35,963 bases of DNA, taken from assembly GCA_964576075.1 (NCBI GenBank), contig CAZNTX010000035.1, positions 1-35,963 on the forward strand, read 5' to 3'. Source of the DNA: Thermohalobaculum sp964576075. Lineage in GTDB: Bacteria; Pseudomonadota; Alphaproteobacteria; Rhodobacterales; Rhodobacteraceae. Positions 31,115-35,963 of this stretch are shown one piece after another (the stretch's first letter is position 1; every line of letters begins with the position of its first letter). The translations under genes were made by a program, and so were the position numbers. The notes beneath the pieces were generated by a model. That model worked only from the letters and a program-made list of their open reading frames with translations, searched no databases and was not told where the DNA came from.

Positions 31115-34100
31115 TCAGGCCCCCTGCCGGACGATCTTGGCCAGGTCGCGGGCGACGGCGAAGGCGCCGCGCAGCTTCTCCCGGTCCTCGGCCCAGTCGC
31201 GCCGGACGATCAGCTTGTTGTCCTTGAGCTTGGCCTTGTTGGCGGGCTCGGTGAGGAACTGGGCGAGGCCGGCGGGGTTGTCGAACTGGTCGTCGCGGAA
31301 CTGGATCGTCGCGCCCTTGGGCCCGGCATCGAGGCGGGCGATCCCGGCCTTGCGGCACATGGTCTTGACGCGGACGACCTTGAGCAGGGTGTCGATCTCC
31401 TTGGGCGGCTTGCCGAAGCGGTCGTGCAACTCCGCGGCGAAGCCCTCGAGCTCCTCGCGGGTGTGCAGATCGGCGAGGCGGCGGTAGAGCCCGAGGCGGA
31501 CCTCGAGATCGGGGACGTAGTCCTCCGGGATCAGCACCGGCACGCCGAGATTGATCTGCGGCGCCCAGGTCTCGTCCGCCTCGACCGCGACGCCCGATTC
31601 CCCCGAACGGATCTTGGCGATCGCCTCCTCCAGCATGTCCTGGTAAAGCTCGAAGCCCACCTCCTTCACATGGCCCGACTGCTCCTCGCCGAGGAGATTG
31701 CCGGCGCCGCGAATGTCGAGATCGTGGGAGGCGAGGTTGAAGCCCGCGCCGAGGCTGTCGAGGCTGCCGAGCACCTTCAGCCGGCGCTCGGCCTGGGGGG
31801 TCAGGGGCTTCTTCGGGTCGGTGGTGAGATAGGCATAGGCGCGGAGCTTGGAGCGGCCGACCCGGCCGCGGATCTGGTAGAGCTGGGCGAGGCCGAACAT
31901 ATCCGCGCGGTGGACGATCAGGGTGTTCGCCCGGGGGATGTCGAGGCCCGATTCGACGATGGTGGTGGAGAGCAGTACGCCGTATTTGCCGTCGTAGAAG
32001 GCGTTCATCCGGTCGTCGAGCTCGGTCGCGGCCATCTGCCCATGGGCGACGAGATAGGAGACCTCGGGCACCTCATCGGCGAGGAAGGCCTCCATCTCCG
32101 GCAGATCCGCGATGCGGGGCACGACGAAGAAGGCCTGCCCGCCCCGGTAGTGCTCGCGCAGCAGCGCCTCGCGCACCGTCACGCCGTCGAAGGGCGCGAC
32201 ATAGGTGCGGACCGCGAGCCGGTCGACCGGCGGCGTCGCGATCACCGAGAGCTCGCGCACGCCGGACATGGCGAGCTGCAGCGTGCGCGGGATCGGCGTC
32301 GCCGTCATGGTGAGGCAATGCACATCGGCGCGGAGCTGCTTCAGCCGCTCCTTGTGGGCGACGCCGAAATGCTGCTCCTCGTCGATGATCATCAGCCCGA
32401 GATTGCAGAAGCTCACCTGCTTGGAGAGCAGCGCATGGGTGCCGACGACGACGGCGACCGTCCCGTCCGCGAGCCCGCGGCGGGTCTCGGCCGCTTCCTT
32501 CGCGGGCACGAAGCGGGAGAGCTGGCGCACCCGGAGCCCGGTGCCGGCGAAGCGGGCCGCGAATTCCTTGGCGTGCTGGCGGGCGAGGAGCGTGGTCGGC
32601 GCGATGACGGCCACCTGCAGCCCCGAGGCCGCCGCCACATAGGCCGCCCGGAGCGCCACTTCGGTCTTGCCGAAACCCACATCGCCGCAAATCAGCCGGT
32701 CCATCGGCTTGCCCGAGGCGAGATCGCCGAGCACGTCCTCGATGGCGGCGAGCTGGTCGTCGGTCTCCTGATAGGGGAAGCGGGCGCAGAACTCGGCGAA
32801 GCCGCCGTCCTGCGCCTCGAGCGGATCGGCGCGCTTCAGCGCCCGCTGCGCGGCGACGGCGATGAGCTTGTCCGCCATCTCGCGGATCCGCTCCTTCATC
32901 TTCGCCTTCTTCGCCTGCCAGGCGCCGCCGCCGAGGCGATCGAGCTCGCCGGTCTCCTGGCCGTAGCGGGTCAGGAGCTCGATGTTCTCGACCGGCAGAT
33001 AGAGCTTCGCGCCACCGGCATATTCGAGCGCGAGGCATTCGTGCGGCGCCCCCGCGGCGGCGACGGTCTCGAGCCCGAGATAGCGCCCGATCCCGTGGTC
33101 GAGATGCACCACCAGATCGCCGGGGGTGAGCGACTGCGTCTCGGTCAGGAAGTTGTCGGCCCGGCGGGAGCGGCGGGCGCGGCGGATCAGCCGGTCGCCG
33201 AGCACGTCCTGCTCGGAGATCACCGTGATCCCGGGGGCGGTGAAGCCCGCCTCGAGCCCCCAGACGAGGAGGTTGACCCCCGCCTCGATCTCGTCCCAGC
33301 GCGCGACCGGGCGGGCGCCGGCGATCCCGTGATCCTCGAGAAGCCCCTGCAGCCGCTCCCGCGCCCCCTCGGAATAGGAGGCGATGGCGACCGGCCCCGC
33401 CCGCAGCGAGGCGCGGATATGGGCGGCGAGGGCGTCGAAGAGGTTGGCGCTCTCCTCGGACTTGCCCTGCGCCTGCCGCTCCGGCGCGAAGCTCCGCCCC
33501 GGCCGGCCGCCCGCGTCGATCACCCCGGGGCCGAGGGGCCGCTTGTGGGGGGTGAAGGCGCGCACCGGGCGGCCGGCGAGCGCCGCCTCCCAGGCCGCGC
33601 GGTCGAGATAGAGGAGATCGGGGGGCGTCGGGCGATAGGCCCCGCCCGCCTCGGCGCGCGCATCGTGGTGCTCGTGCACCTGCCCGATGCGCGCCTCGAG
33701 CGCCGGCTCGGTCTCCGCGTCGAGGCTGACGGGCGCGCCGGGGAGATAGTCGAAGACGGTGGCGAGGCGCTCGTGGAAGAGCGGGAGATAGTGCTCCATC
33801 CCCTGATGCTTGCGCCCCTCCGAGACCGCCGCATAGAGCGGATCGTCGAGCCGCGCCGCGCCGAAGAGCTCGCGGTAGCGGGTGCGGAAGCGCGCGATCG
33901 TCGCAGCGTCGAGCACGACCTCAGAGGCGGGGGCGAGGTCGACGCGGGCGATTTTCTCCACCGTGCGCTGGGTCTCCGGATCGAAGCGCCGGGCGCTCTC
34001 GAGCACGTCGCCGAAGAAATCGAGCCGCACGGGGTGCGTCGCCCCCGGGGCGAAGACGTCGACGATGCCGCCGCGCACGGCATAGTCGCCCGGCTCGACA

Positions 34101-34561
34101 ACGGTGGAGACCCGGTTGAACCCCATCGCCGAGAGCCAGCGCGCGAGCGCCTCGGGGCTCGCCTGCCGGCCGGTGTCGGCGGAGAAGCTGAGTTCGGCCA
34201 CCGTCTCGGCCGAGGGCACGCGCTGCGTCGCGGCGTTGAGCGTGGTGACGACGACGGAGGGCCGGTCCCACCACGCCGCGAGGGTGGCGAGCGTGGCCAT
34301 CCGGGTGGCGGCGATCTCCGGGTTGGGCGAGACCCGGTCGTAGGGCAGGCAGTCCCAGGCGGGGAGTTGCAGCACCGGCAGCCCCGGTGCGATCACCCCC
34401 AGCGCCTCGGTGAGCGCCGCGGCCCGGGCATCGTCGCGCGCGACATGGACGGCCGGCCCCCCCGCCCGCGCCGCGAGATCGGCGACGAGCTTCGCGTCCC
34501 AGCCCTCCGGCGCGCCGCAAACGGTCACGGCGCCCGGGGCGATCTCCCCGTGCGTGTTCAT
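31115..34561 (-). CDS. mfd: Transcription-repair coupling factor Mfd
   Basis: A 1148-residue SF2 translocase that removes stalled RNA polymerase and recruits UvrA. Domains in order: UvrB-like N-terminus (LQLPAWDCLPYDRVSPNPE, GDYAVRGGIVDVFAPG, PVRLDFFGDVLES), the RNA polymerase-interacting domain (GDLVVHLDHGIGRYLGLE), the RecG-like motor with Walker A CGDVGFGKTEVA, the DEEQ box in IIDEEQHFG, TMTATPIPRTL, and later SGLDIPRANTLIV and QIRGRVGRS; and the C-terminal TRCF domain (INLGVPVLIPEDYVPD). Length and order are normal. The ATG at 34561 (MNTHGE) is the plausible start; no strong Shine-Dalgarno was seen. Ends 3 nt from the ABC-domain gene, convergent. Confidence 0.97.
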   Translation of the reverse strand: MNTHGEIAPGAVTVCGAPEGWDAKLVADLAARAGGPAVHVARDDARAAALTEALGVIAPGLPVLQLPAWDCLPYDRVSPNPEIAATRMATLATLAAWWDRPSVVVTTLNAATQRVPSAETVAELSFSADTGRQASPEALARWLSAMGFNRVSTVVEPGDYAVRGGIVDVFAPGATHPVRLDFFGDVLESARRFDPETQRTVEKIARVDLAPASEVVLDAATIARFRTRYRELFGAARLDDPLYAAVSEGRKHQGMEHYLPLFHERLATVFDYLPGAPVSLDAETEPALEARIGQVHEHHDARAEAGGAYRPTPPDLLYLDRAAWEAALAGRPVRAFTPHKRPLGPGVIDAGGRPGRSFAPERQAQGKSEESANLFDALAAHIRASLRAGPVAIASYSEGARERLQGLLEDHGIAGARPVARWDEIEAGVNLLVWGLEAGFTAPGITVISEQDVLGDRLIRRARRSRRADNFLTETQSLTPGDLVVHLDHGIGRYLGLETVAAAGAPHECLALEYAGGAKLYLPVENIELLTRYGQETGELDRLGGGAWQAKKAKMKERIREMADKLIAVAAQRALKRADPLEAQDGGFAEFCARFPYQETDDQLAAIEDVLGDLASGKPMDRLICGDVGFGKTEVALRAAYVAAASGLQVAVIAPTTLLARQHAKEFAARFAGTGLRVRQLSRFVPAKEAAETRRGLADGTVAVVVGTHALLSKQVSFCNLGLMIIDEEQHFGVAHKERLKQLRADVHCLTMTATPIPRTLQLAMSGVRELSVIATPPVDRLAVRTYVAPFDGVTVREALLREHYRGGQAFFVVPRIADLPEMEAFLADEVPEVSYLVAHGQMAATELDDRMNAFYDGKYGVLLSTTIVESGLDIPRANTLIVHRADMFGLAQLYQIRGRVGRSKLRAYAYLTTDPKKPLTPQAERRLKVLGSLDSLGAGFNLASHDLDIRGAGNLLGEEQSGHVKEVGFELYQDMLEEAIAKIRSGESGVAVEADETWAPQINLGVPVLIPEDYVPDLEVRLGLYRRLADLHTREELEGFAAELHDRFGKPPKEIDTLLKVVRVKTMCRKAGIARLDAGPKGATIQFRDDQFDNPAGLAQFLTEPANKAKLKDNKLIVRRDWAEDREKLRGAFAVARDLAKIVRQGA

Positions 34562-34709
34562 GTGGAGCGAGGTAGCTCGCGCGGCGTGTCGGCGCAAGCG
34601 CTCGGCCCGCCATCTTGGCCGGACATCCAGCTCGCGCCCGGCGCGAGGCTCGGGCGCTTCGACACCGACGCGGCCCGCGGCCCGGTCACCCCCGGCGGGC
34701 GGCGGCCGC

Positions 34710-35867
34710 TCAGGGCTTCGGCGCGTCGGGCTCCGGCGCCGTCTCCTCGGCCTCGGGAGAGACCCCGGTCGGCCGGCGCGCCTCGCTCGCCGCGCGCTCC
34801 GCCTCGGTGCCGTTCGGCAAGAGCGTCGGGTCCGACTGCGCGCCGAACATCGCCGGGATGTCGAGCGAGGAGCGCACGCCGAGATCGGCGAAATGCGCGT
34901 CCAGCCAGCGCGAGGCCGCATCCCGCCCGATCTCGAAGAGATGGCAGAGAAACCCCCACTCCGTGTTGAGCTTCGAGGAGGCCCCGAGCGGGCGCATCTT
35001 CTTGCGCGCCTCGATCATGTGCACCCGCATCACCCGCTTGTGCGCGCCGGAGAGCTCGCCCCGGTCGACCATCTCGTTGAGCATGTGCAGGCCGCGCAGC
35101 TCCTTCATCAGCGAGCTGTTGAAGGTGATCTCGTTGACCCGGCTCAGAATGTCGCGCGCCGATTTCGGCACGCCGGGGCGGTAGATCGGGTTGATCTGCA
35201 CGATCATCACATCGTCCGCGCAGCCATGCTCGTAGAAGGGAAAGAGCGCCGGGTTGCCGATATAGCCCCCGTCCCAGAAATACTCCTCGCCGATCTGCAC
35301 CGCGTGGAACAGGAAGGGCAGGCAGGCGGAGGCCATCACCACGTCCAGCGTGATCTCCTCGCGCTCGAAGATCCGCGCGCGCCCGGTCTCCACATTCGTG
35401 GCCGAGAGGAAGACGCCCATATCTGTGCAGCAGCGCACCTTCTCGAAATCGACCGCCCGTTCCACCACGTCGCGCAGCGGATTGAGCCCGAGCGGGTTGA
35501 GATCGTAGGGCGAGGCGAGCCGGTTCACGAGATCGAAGAAGAGATAGGCCGGGGAGTTGTCGAGCGACCAGTTGCCGAACACCACGTCGAAGGGCGAGCG
35601 CTTGAGGGGGGAGGACTGCCCGGCCTTCGAGATCGCCGCCCAGAACTCGGCGAGCCGCGCCCGCGCCCCCTCGGCCTGGCCCTCATACATCCCCTGCGCG
35701 GCGACCACCGCGTTCATCGCGCCCGCAGAGGTGCCGGAGATCGCCTCGATCCAGATCCGGTCGTCCTCGAACAGCCGGTCGAGCACGCCCCAGGTGAAGG
35801 CGCCATGCGCCCCGCCCCCCTGAAGCGCGAGGTTGACGGTCTTGGTGTGCCGCGGCTTGCGCCCCAT
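34710..35867 (-). CDS. Patatin-like phospholipase with DUF3734-type C-terminus
   Basis: A 385-residue patatin-fold hydrolase. The oxyanion loop is GGGAHG (17-22), the nucleophile Ser47 lies in GTSAG (45-49), and the partner Asp199 in DGG (199-201); together they form the Ser-Asp dyad. The C-terminal half (VHMIEARKKMRPLGASSKLN, EIGRDAASRWLDAHF) matches DUF3734, found on many alphaproteobacterial patatin-like proteins. Likely a cytoplasmic lipid acyl hydrolase; no signal peptide. A disordered acidic tail (about the last 30 residues, EAEETAPEPDAPKP) ends the protein. ATG 35867 has GGGAGG upstream. It is upstream of mfd on the same strand, 148 nt away. Confidence 0.92.
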   Translation of the reverse strand: MGRKPRHTKTVNLALQGGGAHGAFTWGVLDRLFEDDRIWIEAISGTSAGAMNAVVAAQGMYEGQAEGARARLAEFWAAISKAGQSSPLKRSPFDVVFGNWSLDNSPAYLFFDLVNRLASPYDLNPLGLNPLRDVVERAVDFEKVRCCTDMGVFLSATNVETGRARIFEREEITLDVVMASACLPFLFHAVQIGEEYFWDGGYIGNPALFPFYEHGCADDVMIVQINPIYRPGVPKSARDILSRVNEITFNSSLMKELRGLHMLNEMVDRGELSGAHKRVMRVHMIEARKKMRPLGASSKLNTEWGFLCHLFEIGRDAASRWLDAHFADLGVRSSLDIPAMFGAQSDPTLLPNGTEAERAASEARRPTGVSPEAEETAPEPDAPKP

Positions 35868-35963
35868 GGTCTCGGCCTCCCTCTCGCCTGCCCTGCCCGT
35901 CTGCGCCACCGGGGCCCGCGAATCAAGCTCTGCGGCCTCGCGCCTCCGGGAGCGCCCCCGGCC

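Noticed and set aside
31424..34969. An 1181-codon plus-strand open frame over mfd.
   Set aside because: Fully antisense to mfd, with low-complexity Arg/Gly/Glu-rich sequence and no ribosome site.
1..35963. CRISPR array, insertion sequence or prophage.
   Set aside because: No regularly spaced repeats, transposase or integrase motifs, or phage genes were seen on either strand.

Overview
The window is one continuous stretch of very G+C-rich chromosome (by eye above 70 %) that looks like an alphaproteobacterium, most probably a member of the Rhodobacterales. Supporting signs are a glyQ/glyS pair that brackets a DUF6446-like membrane protein, a VPLPA-CTERM sorting tail, a zinc-free type HemB, a DUF599 protein and an FnrL-like site (TTGAC-N4-ATCAA). 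The taxonomic placement is inference. Almost all codons end in G or C, so long open frames occur on every strand; genes were chosen by recognisable protein families, Shine-Dalgarno sequences and stop/start overlaps. I see no insertion sequence, prophage, CRISPR array or rRNA.

Layout. 32-5553 (minus): a tightly packed, probably cotranscribed set: PQQ-type sugar dehydrogenase, HisC-like aminotransferase, sulfotransferase, paraoxonase-like lactonase/arylesterase and an HpnA-like NAD-dependent epimerase. 5627-6100 (minus): an unrecognised Lys-rich protein with a 16-bp palindrome at its ribosome binding site. 6164-7153 hemB (minus) and 7217-8281 (plus) a 3-hydroxyisobutyryl-CoA hydrolase, head to head. 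8625-13853 (minus): glyQ, a VOC protein, a FkbM methyltransferase, a DUF6446 protein, glyS and acylphosphatase. 14081-15362 (minus): two small membrane proteins and a DUF599 protein. 15460-17196 (plus): gamma-glutamyltransferase. 17448-19433: a hormone-sensitive-lipase-type hydrolase and a renalase-like flavoprotein, divergent. 19624-19709: tRNA-Leu(UAA). 20069-21904 (minus): MFS and LysE-type transporters. 21985-22350 (minus): the tail of a VPLPA-CTERM protein with no visible front end. 22465-24463 (plus): a EutB/EutC-like (also BhcB/BhcD-like) dehydratase plus imine reductase pair. 24469-26468: a one-domain molbindin divergent from an exported vanadium haloperoxidase. 26577-27233: 1-Cys peroxiredoxin. 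27283-30025: a Lys-rich coiled-coil protein of unknown function divergent from a polytopic membrane protein. 30131-31111: an ABC-exporter membrane domain without its ATPase, preceded by an FNR-type box. 31115-34561: mfd. 34710-35867: patatin-like phospholipase.

How the genes fit together. Housekeeping functions (glyQS, hemB, mfd, tRNA-Leu, acylphosphatase) are interleaved with accessory metabolism and redox or oxidant genes (haloperoxidase, peroxiredoxin, FNR-linked ABC domain). The parts that deserve most attention are the about 45 % G+C segment inside glyS, the FNR box in front of an ATPase-less ABC domain, the large Lys-rich coiled-coil orphan, the two-gene dehydratase/imine-reductase module, and the sulfotransferase operon.
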